This document shows, piece by piece, positions 1-13,089 of a stretch of 64,000 bases of DNA; within the stretch, counting starts at the first letter, position 1, and every line of letters begins with the position of its first letter. The notes beneath the pieces are model-generated. The model saw only the letters and a program-made list of their open reading frames with translations. It did no database searches and was not told the origin of the DNA. A program made the position numbers and the translations under genes. The stretch is from Stromatinia cepivora (taxonomy: Eukaryota > Ascomycota > Leotiomycetes > Helotiales > Sclerotiniaceae), in the NCBI GenBank assembly GCA_014898415.1, contig RCTD01000037.1, positions 186,001 through 250,000 of the forward strand, read 5' to 3'.

Positions 1-479
1 TGTTTTTTGTTAGTCTACAATATAAAATCTTTGTAGAATATTACAACTCCCTTTGAAATACTTTTCCAATTATATTTATTATTAATCCAATCTACATTTG
101 TATATACCTTTATTGTATTATCAGGTATATTATATTCTTTGCAGATATCAGATTATACTCCCTTTAACCCGAATTATAACTTCTGTTTGATTATTGATCA
201 TAAATATCATATCAGATTCTTCAAAGCTATAATATGATATTTTGCTGGTTTTGCTATAAATTATAAAAGTCTTCCAATTGAAAATACTATATCTAATCGG
301 GTATATACTATTGGATAAATCATATTTCCTATTCGTTGTTAATATTCGTTTATATCTACTAGTTCATTGTTATCGGTTGCTGGCCGGAAATAGGTATAAT
401 CCATTATTAGCAATTTCTTAGTTTGATATTATCTATATATAATATTGTATTTAATTAGTATAATATCGAGATATTCTTT

Positions 480-3400
480 TTGATTTATAATTAATATATA
501 TACTTTTTTATCGCAAATAATTCTAATATTTAGGATTTTACTAATCTCCTTTAGATTCTTGGTGTTAAAACAAGCCGATAGCTTTTCATTGAACCAAATG
601 ATTTATAATGATATATACAATGCAATAACGATATTGTCGATATATATTAATAATATTATATTATAATCTTTAAATATATACAGATATAGGTCCGCCAAAT
701 TTTATACAAAACCTATACTTAAAAGCTTTTTCTTCAATAGTAAACTTCAATCTCTTCCAATTTGCTTTAATCTATATAAACTTTATAGAGCTTATAATAT
801 ATATCCCTTTTTGATTTTGATACCTTGAGATAATTCAAGATAGATTTCTTCCTTCAAATACAATTCAATAAAAGCGTTTTTGATATCGAAATATAAACAT
901 TCCAAATTTTTCTTTATAATGATAATTAGAAATAATCTAAATATATCTAACTTTATTATTGATATAAATGTTTCATTATAATTCTTTTCTAATATCTAAT
1001 TGAACTTTCGAATCATTAATTTTGTCTTGAATTGTTCTATCTTATTATCCTTAATCTTAATTATAAATATTTATTTTATTAAAATCAAATTACTTTCTTT
1101 AAAGAATATATATTCTTTTCAAATATCATTTTGAATCAAAAATATGATTTCCTTTTAGATAATTTCCTTTTATTTTTCAGAATATTCTTGATCCGATATT
1201 GCTTCTTTATAAATTCTTAGTATTTTGATTCCCAGAATTTCTTCGGCCGGATATACTATACCTTCTATATTGTTTATATCTATCAACGAAATTGTGAAAT
1301 CTGAAACAATCTTATCTTTGATATAAAGGTTTATTTTGTAAATAATTGGAATTATAATTATAATATATTCTATATTTTCTTGAATTTTGATCTATATAAA
1401 TATTATAATCAATACCCTTATAATCTTATTTTCCTGTTCTTCTTCAAAATCTTATTCTATATCTTTTTTCCGTTTTCGTATTAGATATCTTGAGGATTTG
1501 TCTTCAAGATCTATTTTATCTTTTTACTCAATCTCAAATAATTATAGATTTACTTTGCTTTTTGATCTTATTGAAATAAATTTATCAATAAAATTTAAAA
1601 CAATTTTAAATTTTGCTTCTAATATAGATTTAGGATTTATAAAAATTGATTTTTAAACTGGATTTTTTGAAATGATGGATTCGATAATTGAAGTATTTTT
1701 GGAAGAAGATTCTTGATTTGTTTTCTGGATATTGTTATCTTCATTTTCATTGTATATTAGTATCAATATATCTAATTTATCTGATTTCAATTCGATAATT
1801 GGGGTACTTAATATAATCATTGAACTTGGTATAATATCTGTTGAAAAAAACGTTTGGAATGAAGGTAATATAGGTATTGCATTTAGTATTGAGGATAAAG
1901 AAAATATCTTATTTATTGCCGATCTATTATAAGGTTTTCGATCTAATTCTATATTCTTTGTTCTTTATAGGCTTGATTTATAATTTCTTAATTTAAAATC
2001 CAAATCTCCTTCTTAATGAGATTCATTTATAATTACTTTACTTGATCGAAATATATAATCTAATTTTAAAAAATACATTTTGATATATTTGTTTATAACT
2101 TTTGAGTATTCTAAGAATATATCGACTTTCGAAATATCCTGCAATTTGTTATATCTTTGCCCTTTCGGAATAATCTTGGAATTGATATAAATATAATATT
2201 TACTCCCTTAGATTTTGTATATCTCTATATCAAATATTATATCTATAAAAGCTTTTGTAAAGAATCGATTTATTTTATTTATATCAGGACCAATACTAAT
2301 ACAATTCCTGATATAAGTATTATACTTTATAATTTCGTTTCAAAATTCTAATGGTAATTCAGCTTCTTTTAATATTGCTTTTATATTTACCTTTGCAATC
2401 TTTATATTCTGTTTTGTAGATCTGTTTTGATATAAAAAGGCAATTGTTATAACTTCGGATTGTATATCCGATGATCATTTATAAATAACTTATAGAAATT
2501 CCGGTGTGTTATTAGTCCTGATTATAATGATCTTTTCTCCAGTAGTTAATTCTATCTTCTTTTTCCAAGTTTTCAATGTTTGAATTGTATTGTCTTTTTG
2601 TTTAAATAATATAATCCAATTTACTTTTATACAATTGTCAATGATTAATATGAAATAACGATTTCCTCGAATCGATTTTGGGAATAATCCTACAATATCG
2701 AAATATATAAATTCGAATCTCTTTGATTTGTACAGACTCAATTACTTTGGAATACGATTAATCATTTTGATAAATATATATATTTTGCAAATATTTAATT
2801 TAATTGGGATCTTTATTGATTTAATTATATTAAATATCTTATATAAATTCTTGATTTTGTCTGGACCTAAATAATTGAATCTTTGATATTATAATAGATA
2901 TCTCTTTTTCTCCTTAAATATTAATTCATTATCGATACCTTTAATATTATCGATTATCTCTAAAGAGAAATCTTTTTCCTAATTATTTTGATATATATTA
3001 AAATAGAGAATTATATCCTTATATCCTTTAATTATATATAAAACTATATATATTCCGTTTTGCATTTTAATACAAATGATTTTCTTATTGTTCTTCTTAA
3101 AATATATATAATAAAAGTTGAATTCCTTTTATAACCCTATTTCACAAATCCTTTTTCCTAACAACAAATTTACTTTTAACTCTAATATATATAATATATT
3201 TGAAAATAATATCTTAAAACCATTTTTATATATTATATCCATTAAACCCTAATAACAATAATATATTATTCTCTTATTAATCTTTATCCTTCATTTAATA
3301 ATAGATTCTATTAATCTGAATAATAAAGATTGATCAAATATATATAAAGAAATATTTATATCAGCATACCATTTACTAAAAAAAGCCTTATTAATAATTT

Positions 3401-3512
3401 CCTTTATCAAATTACAATCTTCCTTTATTATATCTTCAATATCGAAATCTAATTCAAAGATATTATTAACAAAGTATACTTGATCTTTTTTATTGAAATA
3501 AATCTTCTTCAA
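480..3512 (-). pseudogene. Copia pol remnant (protease, integrase, RT)
   Basis: This is the decayed pol region of the copia element. The best open piece is 2490-2741 (83 aa), which has the integrase-core pattern of a Y-D-VG-P-S--G-RYF-IID block followed by W-I-FKQKD; this is the start of the DDE catalytic core. Upstream, 3291-3512 carries a region aligned with the aspartic protease, where the catalytic DTGA is degraded to DINI. Downstream, between about 1100 and 540, the RT palm is readable across several stops, with a YIDN box where family members have YVDD. Loss of the catalytic aspartates plus the stops makes it clearly non-functional. Confidence 0.75.
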
Positions 3513-3863
3513 ATTCGATAATCCCTTTCTCCTTTGATAACAAAAGTAATTATAAAGTAGTTTGCTAATTTATATTAAATATAAACAGTCTCATATATAA
3601 TGATCTTTTCTTTAATACAGATCGCAAATATTATTTGGGATCTCGAAATCTGATTTTTAATATCGAAAAGTATATCTAGATCCTTTTGCAATTTATATTA
3701 ACTTTGATCTATCTTTAAAATGAAATTCTTTAATCTATAAATACTTAATCTTATCATCAATATTAAGACTGATTTAAATATTCAATATATCCACTATTCT
3801 TTAATAATCAATTGAAAGATTATATATTAAAACCAAAAATAGAATAATATCTTGATATACTGA

Positions 3864-4154
3864 TCAATAACTTTCATCTACAACTCCTAATTTCCTTTTG
3901 TACTCTTTCAGTTTATCCCAAACTTTGATAATAATTATATCGGAATAAATATTAGATTGAAATTTGAAGTTCTGAATCATTATTATATATATATTGACTA
4001 TAATTGCATTGATTCTGATATATTTTGATTTAAAGTATCTCCAGAATATATATATTATTGAATATTCATTGATAAGAACTTCATTATTATTATTGAATAT
4101 TATACAAATATACGATAACATATTCGCTTTATCCTTTAAGTATTCCAATTTCAA
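3864..4154 (-). pseudogene. Copia gag-like remnant
   Basis: A 96-aa open piece upstream (in the minus direction) of the protease remnant, in the position of copia gag. It has the W-x-x-L-K-x-Y spacing seen in many gag proteins (WDKLKEYKRKL near its C-terminus), but I see no zinc knuckle in this piece. The assignment rests mainly on position within the element. Confidence 0.45.
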
Positions 4155-4199
4155 TTCAATATTATAATATATACAACCATTGATCTCATAGATAGATGC

Positions 4200-5040
4200 T
4201 ATATTGGATCCTACAATCTATATATATTCATCTAATATTTGATCAATTATATAAAACCATCCTTTCCCTTTCAATTGTATCTTTGTTTATCTGAACCATC
4301 ACTCATAATTATTTTGATCAAACTTCGAAGAATTGTTTGATTCCAATATTATAAAGGTTTTTTGCTATTTGATGAATATCGAAAATAATCTTCAGATTTT
4401 TAAGACGATCTTAAAAAAAAGATGTACAACAAATAAATTCAAAATAATAAAGAAATATAAAAATAAAACAATAAAAGAATTTGTAAAATTGTATTATAAT
4501 ATATTTTCTTATAACTATACGAATTTGTTCTTCGCTTTTGTTATAATTCTGTATCGGCATTATACAGATTGCTCTCCACTCTGATCTATAATATTATGAA
4601 TTATAAACTATATTATCATATTTCAACTCTGCTTCAATAGCACTATATGAAAACTCTGATTTTCATTTTATTCCACCCTTACTAGCTATACTAATCCTTT
4701 CTCGATTTGCTTTGCTTTTTAATCACTACTATACAACCGGATTTTATAACCTATTAACTTTTGATACAGAAAATAGTAGTATTATTGATTATATAAATTA
4801 AACTAAGGATATATAATTCTAATAGAAGTAGAATTGAAGTTATCCCCAAATATGATCTGTGCACCATTGTGGTCTTGTAATCTCAATTCTAATCCTATGA
4901 TGGCCTCATTTCCAACAGATTACAAGATTATAAAAGAATTTGTAAATATATTTATTAGAGTAGATTAAAATGAAGTTTTATTACAAAAACGAAATTGATA
5001 TTGTATTGATCGAAAAGCCTTTATAACTATTTGTAAATCA
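4200..5040. other. AT-rich gap between the two retroelements
   Basis: No gene is recognised here. The sequence is AT-rich with scattered stops on both strands. It should contain the junction between the minus-strand copia element and the plus-strand gypsy element, but I could not find a 5' LTR matching the LTRs at 10148-10429 and 12250-12531. Confidence 0.5.
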
Positions 5041-6379
5041 ATGGTTATTATAAACTTTTTGCAATTCTTTCAAAGTTTTAATAACTTCAATTTTGGAATC
5101 TTTATATTCCCGAAATCATTTCCACCCTGGAATACCCCTCCCGGATATATCGGCTCTGTTACACCTAATAATTATTCGAACTTCAAATATTCGTTACCTT
5201 CTCTTTTTCCTAGAACAATATATATATCGATGTCTTATATCGATAACCTTAATAAGATCGAAACAATACAAAAAGAAACAAAAGAATTCAAAGAATATCG
5301 GGATGTTAAAGAAGATTTCAATTTAAAAGTTATAATTGAAGTTATATAGAATACCTGTTTAGAAGAAGAAAAGTATTTAAAATCAAACATTTAAATTCTA
5401 TCTTTATTTTAAGCGCTATATGGGATATAAGATTTCTTGATCTAATTAAGTTTATAAAAAAAGAAATACTCATTTTTTTTTGCAATCTTTCGAAAAATGG
5501 TTATATTTATCGATCAAGAATATTTATTGATTTTGGAGTAAATGGATTTGCTTTTATTAATATTATACTTCTTATTTGTTTATTTCCTATATTTAAATTC
5601 AGAATTATATTGTTTGAAATTTCAATTGAAGTTAAAGGGTATAATAATGTATAAGGCTATATTATTACCCATTTTATATTCTTTAATTTAACGGTCGATA
5701 ACTATGAACAATCCTTTATCCCTTTTTTTATTACTGAATTAAGAAATTATAATATTATTTTAAATAGACTTTGATTATCAGAGATTCGAGCAAAGCTCGA
5801 TTACTTCAATAAACATCTTAAATGGCTTAAAAAGAGACCCTATACCATTTCCTATTCGAATAATCTCCTTGTTATCTAATCATCTTTTTGTAAATAAAAG
5901 ATCAATCGATTAATCCAACAAAATATTGATCGACGAAATAATCAGTTCGAAGAATATTGGAATCGAAGAGATTCATAATTGAATAGATCAATTGCAGTTG
6001 ATGATATATAATAAGAATCTTCAAATATAAATGCAATACAGATTTTTATTGAAAAGGAAAAGATCCTGATTCCTTTCAAGTTCAATCTATCTCCTTTCTA
6101 ATCAATCATATCATTATTGCAGATCTATAAATGCCTCCTTTGTATATCGCCCGAAATCCTCGATTTATATGTATTCAAATCCGATAAATTCTAATTAGAA
6201 TGCAAAAAAGATAAACAAATTGAACTCTTTATTATTATTCTGAAAGAATTTGATAATATAATAGACTTCTAATAGAACAAACGATATACAGAAAAGAAAA
6301 TGCTGGTTGCCTTAACCGAATTCAAGAATACAAAAGTTCGAAAGAAACTCGATCGAGTATTAACCGAAATCGATTCAGA

Positions 6380-9335
6380 ATCTGAAATACCATTTGAATA
6401 TCGATAATATCATTGAGCCTTTTTCAAATATAAATCAAATATCTTGTCTTCTAACTAATCTTATGATTACAAAATCATATTGGAAGACGAAGGAGAACAA
6501 GTTTTGTATTACAGTTTGCTTTACAAGATATCCCTGGAATAATTGGAAATCGTCAAAGAATATATTATAGATAATTTTAGTAAAGATTTCATTGAATCTA
6601 ATTAAGTCTTTTATATTGTATTCATCTTATTCATTAAGAAACCCAATAATAGTTTAAGGTTCTGTATAGACTTCAGATTATTGAATTCTTTGATGTATAA
6701 GAATCGGTATCCCTTCCCTTTGATCGATGAAATATTTTCTCAACTTTCCAATACTAAGATCTTTACCAAACTCGATATTCATTAAGCTTTCTATTATATA
6801 AGAATGGATTCTATTTCGGAAGAGTATACTACTTTCCGAATCCGATACAGATTATACAAATACAAGATCGTACTATTCGGATTAACGAATAATCCTGTAA
6901 TCTATCAATGTTATATAAATGATATTCTATTCGATTATTTAAACATCTTTTGTATAGTATATTTCAACGATATTCTAATTTATTCCGAAAACAAAGAAAA
7001 GTATTAAACTTATATTAAATTAATTCTCGAACAATTAAAAGCCGTTAGCCTATAAGCGGATTTCAAGAAATATGAATTCAATATTATATACACCAAGTAT
7101 TTGGGCTTTATTATTTCTATTAAAGGAGTAAAAATGGATCCTGAAAAAATTGAGGTAATTGAGAATTAGATCTTTCCGATAACAATGAAAGGGATCCAAT
7201 CATTCCTTGGTTTTTGCAATTTTTATCGATAATTCATTAAGGACTACAATATAATAACGAAATTTTTCAACGAATTTATTAAAGCAAACATTAAGTTCGT
7301 ATTCGATGAAGTATACCAAAACATATTCAATATCTTGAAGAAAAAGCTTATCTTTGTTCCGTTTCTACAATACTATAATCATCGACTCCCCTATATACTC
7401 GAAACAGATATATCCGATGGGGTAATTGCTAGTATATTATTATAATAGTATAGCGAAGATTGATTTCCTATAATTTATTTCTTCAAGATTATAATTGCTG
7501 CTGAATTGAACTACAAAGTTTATAATAAGGAAATGTTATCAATCATTCGATCTTTTAATTATTAAAGAATGGAATTCGCTGGTTCATTATATAAAATCAA
7601 GGTTTATATTAATTATAAAACCCTCGAATATTTTATAATTATTAAAACTCTCAATGTTCGATAAGTTTGTTGAACAGAAATTCTAATCGATTATAATTTT
7701 ATTATTATATATTGTTCTGGAAAAGATAACCCTTTCACCGATATCTTAATCTATCGGATCAACGAATTGGATCTTTAGAATTATATCAAGAAGAAGAATC
7801 GCTTCTAGTAGTTTATTAAAGATAACCAAATTGATATCGAAATTATAAAAAAAGCTTTACAAAAATATTACCCAAATAAAACAGCGATTATTAATATCGA
7901 TTTGAATAAAATCATTCCTTGATTCGATTTAATTAACTGTATTATCGAAGTAAATAAAACTATAGATAATTTGCTAGCACTCAAAATGCAAGCTATTCAA
8001 GGTTACAAATATATATCACTCCAAAATGACCTTTTACTCTACAATAACCACCTGATAATGCCTAATATCGATAACCTTCGAATTTACCTGATTTATGAAG
8101 CCTATAATTCCGTTTCCACTGTTCATTTTGGTATAAGCAAAATTTATTTCTTATTATTTCAATAATACTATTGGCCCAGAATAAACGATATTGTAATCAG
8201 ATATATATACAATTATCATGTTTGCAAACATAGTTCTATTCTATACAATCGTACCCCTGGTTTATTACATCCATTTTCGATTCTTAATCGAATATAGCAA
8301 TATATTATTATGAACTATTGCAACTTTAATAAAGATAAATACGGATATGATAATGTTTTAGTCATTATTGATCGATTGATAAAGCAAACTATCTCCATAT
8401 CTTATCACAAATCAATCGATGCTCGAACTCAAATACAATTATATTTTTACTATATATATCAATATTATAATCCTTTTGATATTATAATATCAGATTGCGG
8501 CCCTCAATTCATATCATAGTTCTGGAAGGAATTCAGCCAAACCCTAGAAATCGATCTCAAATTATCCACTATTCATCATCCTCAAACTGATAATCAAACT
8601 GAGATCTATAATCAATACTTTCAGCAACGGTTGAAATTGTTTGTTAATTATTATCAAAACGATTAATCAGAATTCCTATTTATAATGGATTACACACAAT
8701 TTACTCTTCCATATGACTTTTTAGGAGGGCTTATACTTTACAAAACTTTATACAAATATATACCGAAATATATATAGGAATAGAAAGAAAACATTAATAA
8801 GCCAATAAACAATATAAATATATATAATACCCATATATACATAGAATATAATAAATTAGCTTTTATACAAATAAAAGAAGGCTTATTATATACCCAAGCC
8901 AAAATATCGAAATCCACGAATGCTCATTGATATAAAGTCGATTTCGATATCGGAGATTATATATAACTCAATATAAAGAATTACCCTATTCAAAGATTAT
9001 CCAAGAAACTGAACTTTCCAATTCAAGGAAGATTCAAGATCATTGATCGATCTGGAAGCTCTTTCAAATTCGAACTCTTGATTACAATGAAAATTCATCC
9101 TGTTTTCCCTCCAGATCGATTACATAAAATATATAACAATCCTTTTCCTGGTCAAATATTCGAACCACCTCTGTCTATTAATATAATTAATGATTCAGAA
9201 TGGAAAATGGAAAAGATCTTAGTAGTAAAGAAAGCACGAAAAACTTTATTATATAGAGTCTCGTAGTTTAATAGCGATACTGATCTTACCTGGTATCCTG
9301 TTTCCGATTTTAAAACATCACTACATCTTTTGTGC
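6380..9335 (+). pseudogene. Chromovirus pol remnant (RT-RNaseH-INT-chromodomain)
   Basis: The RT is easy to read across stops: RFCIDFRLLN, RYPFPLIDEI, FTKLDIH and then a YFNDILIYS box in place of YVDDILIYS (6804-7007). A D-to-N change in the palm and several stops show it is dead. RNase H is marked by an ETD-SDG motif near 7400. Integrase shows the ..VIIDRLTK-like block (8310-8519) ending in DCGPQF, normally DRGPQF. The piece at 9078-9266 ends in a chromodomain start (EWKMEKIL, LLYRV) that continues after a stop into TWYPVSDFK, the typical chromodomain end. Confidence 0.8.
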
Positions 9336-9714
9336 GATTTTCATTTGGTCAATCCAACGTTGTCTGATCCTTCTAATCGATTAATCGATTGAATAAAGTT
9401 TTATAAGAGCGAAAAGGATAATTATAATCATATGAATAACGATTTATTTATAAAATTAAAGGAAAGAAAAGTATTCTTCAATATAGCAGATTAGATATTA
9501 TAATTTTATAATAGTGTATATATATACGATTATGAAAGGATCAAAAACCCATACAAATTCGAGGGAATTTGATTGTATATGTATATGACCCGAACTCCAT
9601 ATAATAAACGAGCTACCATCATCAAAACAATACAAAGGCAATATATATCTATAACCATTTCAAGAAAATCATGCAAAAGGAAGCTTGAATATGGTAAGAA
9701 CGAAATGTAACATC

Positions 9715-10033
9715 ACCTCTATCGATTTCGTTTAATTTGATCGATTTGGTTAATTTGATCAATTTGGTCGATTAACTTGGTCGATTTCGGAATTGACCAT
9801 ATTAACCATCCATCATCACTATACCATAATTCAACCTCCTTCCCTTTTCTATTGAATCTTTTTCCTTTCAGAGGTTCCCTAAATCAAGGAGAATACGAAT
9901 CAATATTAATTTAACCAATTGATAAACAATTTAATCGATTTGATCAATTCATTCGTCATTTTGATCAATTTGGTCGATTAATTTGGTCAATTTGGTCAAT
10001 TTCCAGTAAATTGACCAAATCAACCAAAATAAT
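9715..10033 (+). repeat. GATCAATTTGGTC-type periodic repeats in the chromovirus 3' region
   Basis: Short units related to GATCAATTTGGTCGATTAA recur in two groups (about 9721-9790 and 9945-10020) between the chromodomain and the LTR. The same two groups recur in the tandem copy at about 11830-11890 and 12050-12130. They lie where an element 3' untranslated region would be. Their role is unknown. Confidence 0.7.
9990..10020. other. 12-bp perfect inverted repeat (hairpin)
   Basis: Arm ATTTGGTCAATT (9990-10001) and its exact reverse complement AATTGACCAAAT (10009-10020) are separated by a 7-nt loop. The equivalent in the tandem copy (about 12090-12122) has one arm altered by a transition. The hairpin sits about 130 bp before the LTR. 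Confidence 0.75.
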
Positions 10034-10147
10034 TAATCTAATTGATTTAAAGCTTATGAATCTTCACAAAAACTGGTTTCCGATGAAATAACAATGGAAC
10101 AAAGAAGTGAAACACTCGAAGGTGAGCTTTTCCAAAGGGAGGAATAG

Positions 10148-10429
10148 TGTCACAAATCGTAAACCATAAAAGGTTAACCACATAATACCTTTTATCTCCT
10201 ATATCAATTTATAAATTGATCATCTATACGCATACATTACAAATCATACGATTTAGTATAATAAAATAATAACCCTAATAACGCTTACACACAACCCTGC
10301 AACCCACAAATGGATATTTGTGTATATATATCTAGTCGCTCCTTACGAGCTATAGTTCTTCAATTGTAGATTCTAAAGAACATAATTGACCCTGTTTATT
10401 CAGCTCTACTACGGCTCTTGTGCGTCACA
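10148..10429 (+). repeat. Chromovirus LTR, copy 1 (282 bp)
   Basis: The sequence begins TGTCAC and ends GTCACA, giving TG...CA ends. It is preceded by a purine-rich tract (AAAGGGAGGAATAG), as expected for a 3' LTR. A diverged copy of the same length lies at 12250-12531, and the similarity defines both borders. The copies end in the same stretch (GGCTCTTGTGCGTCACA). Confidence 0.8.
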
Positions 10430-12531
10430 ACTACAGCTTTAATAAGAATAAATATAGATATAATAATATTTTAATCATTATTAATCGATTAACGAAGCAA
10501 ATTATTTTTATATTTTATCACAAATCAATCGATACTCGAATTCAAGTATAATTATATCTTTACTATATATATCGATATTATAATTCCTTTAATATTATAA
10601 TATCGGATTGCGACCCCTAATTCATATCACAATTCTAGAAGGAATTCAGTTAAATCTTAAGAATCAATTTCAAACTATTCATTGTTTATCATTTTCAAAT
10701 TGATGATCAAATTGAGATCTATAATCAGTACTTTCAGTAACAATTAAGGTTGTTTATTAATTATTATCAAAACGATTGATTAGAATTCTTATTTATAATG
10801 GATTATATACAATTTATTCTTTTATACAATTCCTTAGGAGGGTTTATACTCTACAAAACCCTATACGGGTATACATTGAAATATATATAGAAATGAAAAG
10901 AAGATGTTAATAAACCAACAAACAATATAAATATACGTGATATTTGTATATATATAAAATACAATAGATTAACTTTTATATGAACGAAAAAAGGTTTATT
11001 GTATATCCAAATCAAAATATCGAAATCCACAAATATTTATTGGTATAAAATCGATTTCGATATCGGAAATTATATATAGCTCAATATAAAGAATTATTTT
11101 ATTCAAAGATCATCCAAGAAACTGGACTTCCTAATTCAAGGAAGATTTAAGATCATTAATCGATCTGAAAACTCTTTCAAATTCGAACTCCTGATTATAA
11201 TGAAAATTCATCCTGTTTTCCCTCCAGATCGATTATATAAAATATATAACAATTCTTTTCCTGATTAAATATTTGAATCACCTTTGTTTATTAATATAAT
11301 TGATGATTCGAAATAGAAAATGAAAAAAGTTCTAGTAATAAAGAAAGTATAAAAAACTCTACTATACAGAATCTTGTAATTTAATAATGATACCGATTTT
11401 ATTTGGTATCCTATTTCCGATCTTAAAACATTACTATACCTTTTGTATGATTTTCACCTGATCAATCCAATATTACCTGATCCTCCCAATCGATTAATTG
11501 ATTAAATAAAGCTCTATAAGAGCGAAAAAGATAATTATAATTATATAGATAACGATTCACTTATAAAACCAAGGGAAAGAAAAGTGTTCTTTAATATAGC
11601 AGATTAAATATTATGATTTTATGATAATATATATATATACGATTATGAAAGAATCAAAAACCTATATAAATTCAAGGGAATTTGATTGTATATGTATATG
11701 GCCCGAGTTCTATACAACAGATAAGCTGTCATCACCAAGACAATATGAAGGTAATATATGTTTATAATTGTTTCATAAATCATGCAAAAGGAAGTTTGAA
11801 TATGATAAGAACGAAATGTGATGTCATCCCTGTCGATTTCGTTCAATTTGATTGATCTGATCAATTTGGTCGATTAACTTGATTGATTTCGGAATTAATC
11901 ATATTAATCATTTATCATCATTATATTATAATTCAATTTCCTTCCCTTTTCTATTGAAACTTTTTCCTTTTAGAGGTTCTCCAAATCAAGAAGAATATAA
12001 ATCAATATTAATTTAATCAATTGATGAACGATTTGATTGATTTAGTCAATTCATTCATCATTTTGATCAATTTGGTCGATTAATTTGGTCAATTTGATCA
12101 ATTTCCAATAAATTGACCAAATCAACCAAAATGATTAATCTAATTGATTTAGAACTTATAAATCTTTACAAAATCTGGTTTTCGATGAAATAGTAATAGA
12201 ATAGAGAACTGAAATGCTCAAGGGCAAGCTTTTTCAAAGGGGGGGGTAATATTATGAATCGTGAATTATAGAAGACTAACTATGTAATATCTTTTATTTC
12301 CTATATCAATTTATGAGCTGATCATCCGTATATATATATTACAAATCATACAATTTAGTATAATAAAATGGTAACCCTAATAATATATATATATAACTTT
12401 GCAGCCTACAAATGAGTATTTGTATATATATATCTAATCGCTTTTTACAAGCTATAGTTCTTCAATTGTAAATTCTAAAGAACATAATTGACCTTGTTTA
12501 TTCAGCTCTACTACGGCTCTTGTGCGTCACA
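10430..12531 (+). mobile_element. Direct tandem copy of the chromovirus 3' part plus LTR
   Basis: Position 10430 onward repeats the sequence starting near 8317 (integrase core), through chromodomain, 3' region and a second LTR. The unit is about 2.1 kb and abuts the first LTR with no spacer. The second copy carries more T and A at sites where the first has C and G, on both strands, so it is more RIP-decayed. No continuous frame remains. There is no RT or upstream integrase in this copy, so it is not a complete second insertion. Confidence 0.8.
12250..12531 (+). repeat. Chromovirus LTR, copy 2 (282 bp)
   Basis: Diverged duplicate of the LTR at 10148-10429, the same length. The left end has decayed (TATTATG in place of TGTCACA) while the right end is preserved. 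It is preceded by a G-rich tract corresponding to the polypurine tract. Confidence 0.75.
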
Positions 12532-12930
12532 TATATTTGGTGGACTTTAAAAGTAAAATTATATAAAATGTTTTTTGATATTGTAGTCGATAAAAACGAA
12601 TCAGAATATATTAAATAAAGATTAAAAAGTTATTTACAAACAATTTGGGATATATTAGATCAAGAATTATTCGATAAATTAGGAGTGAGTATGTTTGATA
12701 GAATTAAGATTTGTATCGTAGTAGAGGGTTGGTATACAAAATATTGATTAATTATGGAGCGATAAAGATTTGAATTTTTTTTGGGGAATAGTATAGATAT
12801 AGAACTTCAATATATTCAAATTTTAGATTATAATAATTAATGATTGATTTTATAATTAAGTTGAAAGGTAGATATTGAATATATAAAAAAACTGAAATTA
12901 GGTTGTGGGGTAATATAAGTTGACTAGTAC
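12532..12930. other. AT-rich edge of the transposon island
   Basis: This is AT-rich sequence after the second LTR. A plus-strand reading near 12600-12740 (a YLQTIWDILDQELFDKLG-like stretch) hints at a decayed coding sequence, but I do not recognise a family. Composition changes to ordinary genic sequence near 12930. Confidence 0.4.
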
Positions 12931-13089
12931 TGTAATCGGCCGCATCTAATCGAGCTAACCTCGAACTAAAACAACTCCCTCATTCTTGCTCAACCCAAAC
13001 TTCAACACTTCAGCACTTCAACATTTCAGCATTTCAACAAAAGTGGTCACTGATGAATCATAAGTCGATAACAAATTTAGCTAGGAATC

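Larger units (their letters stand above)
1..4200 (-). mobile_element. Degenerate Ty1/copia retrotransposon
   Basis: Read on the minus strand, this very AT-rich stretch holds the copia order gag, protease, integrase, reverse transcriptase. Gag-like sequence lies near 3864-4154. A protease-like WYAD motif followed by HIFDQ-like spacing lies near 3330-3400. An integrase core lies at 2490-2741. An RT with a DIKNAF-like block, an SLYRLKQ block and a YIDNIV block (normally YVDDI) lies near 540-1100. Integrase before RT is the copia order, which separates it from gypsy. Frames are broken by many stops and the base composition fits RIP decay. I could not identify either LTR. The 3' end of the element probably lies left of the window. 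It is not capable of coding for a working polyprotein. Confidence 0.8.
5041..10429 (+). mobile_element. Degenerate Ty3/gypsy chromovirus with 3' LTR
   Basis: The plus strand carries, in gypsy order, a possible gag remnant (about 5041-5350), RT (about 6600-7140), RNase H (about 7200-7700), integrase zinc-finger region (about 7970-8290), integrase core (8310-8650) and a C-terminal chromodomain (about 9190-9330). It is followed by a non-coding 3' region, a purine-rich tract (about 10134-10147) and an LTR at 10148-10429. The chromodomain makes it a chromovirus, the main gypsy clade of fungi. Many TAA/TAG stops interrupt the frame and CG-containing codons are depleted, as expected after RIP. The exact left end was not found, so the given start is approximate. 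Confidence 0.8.
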
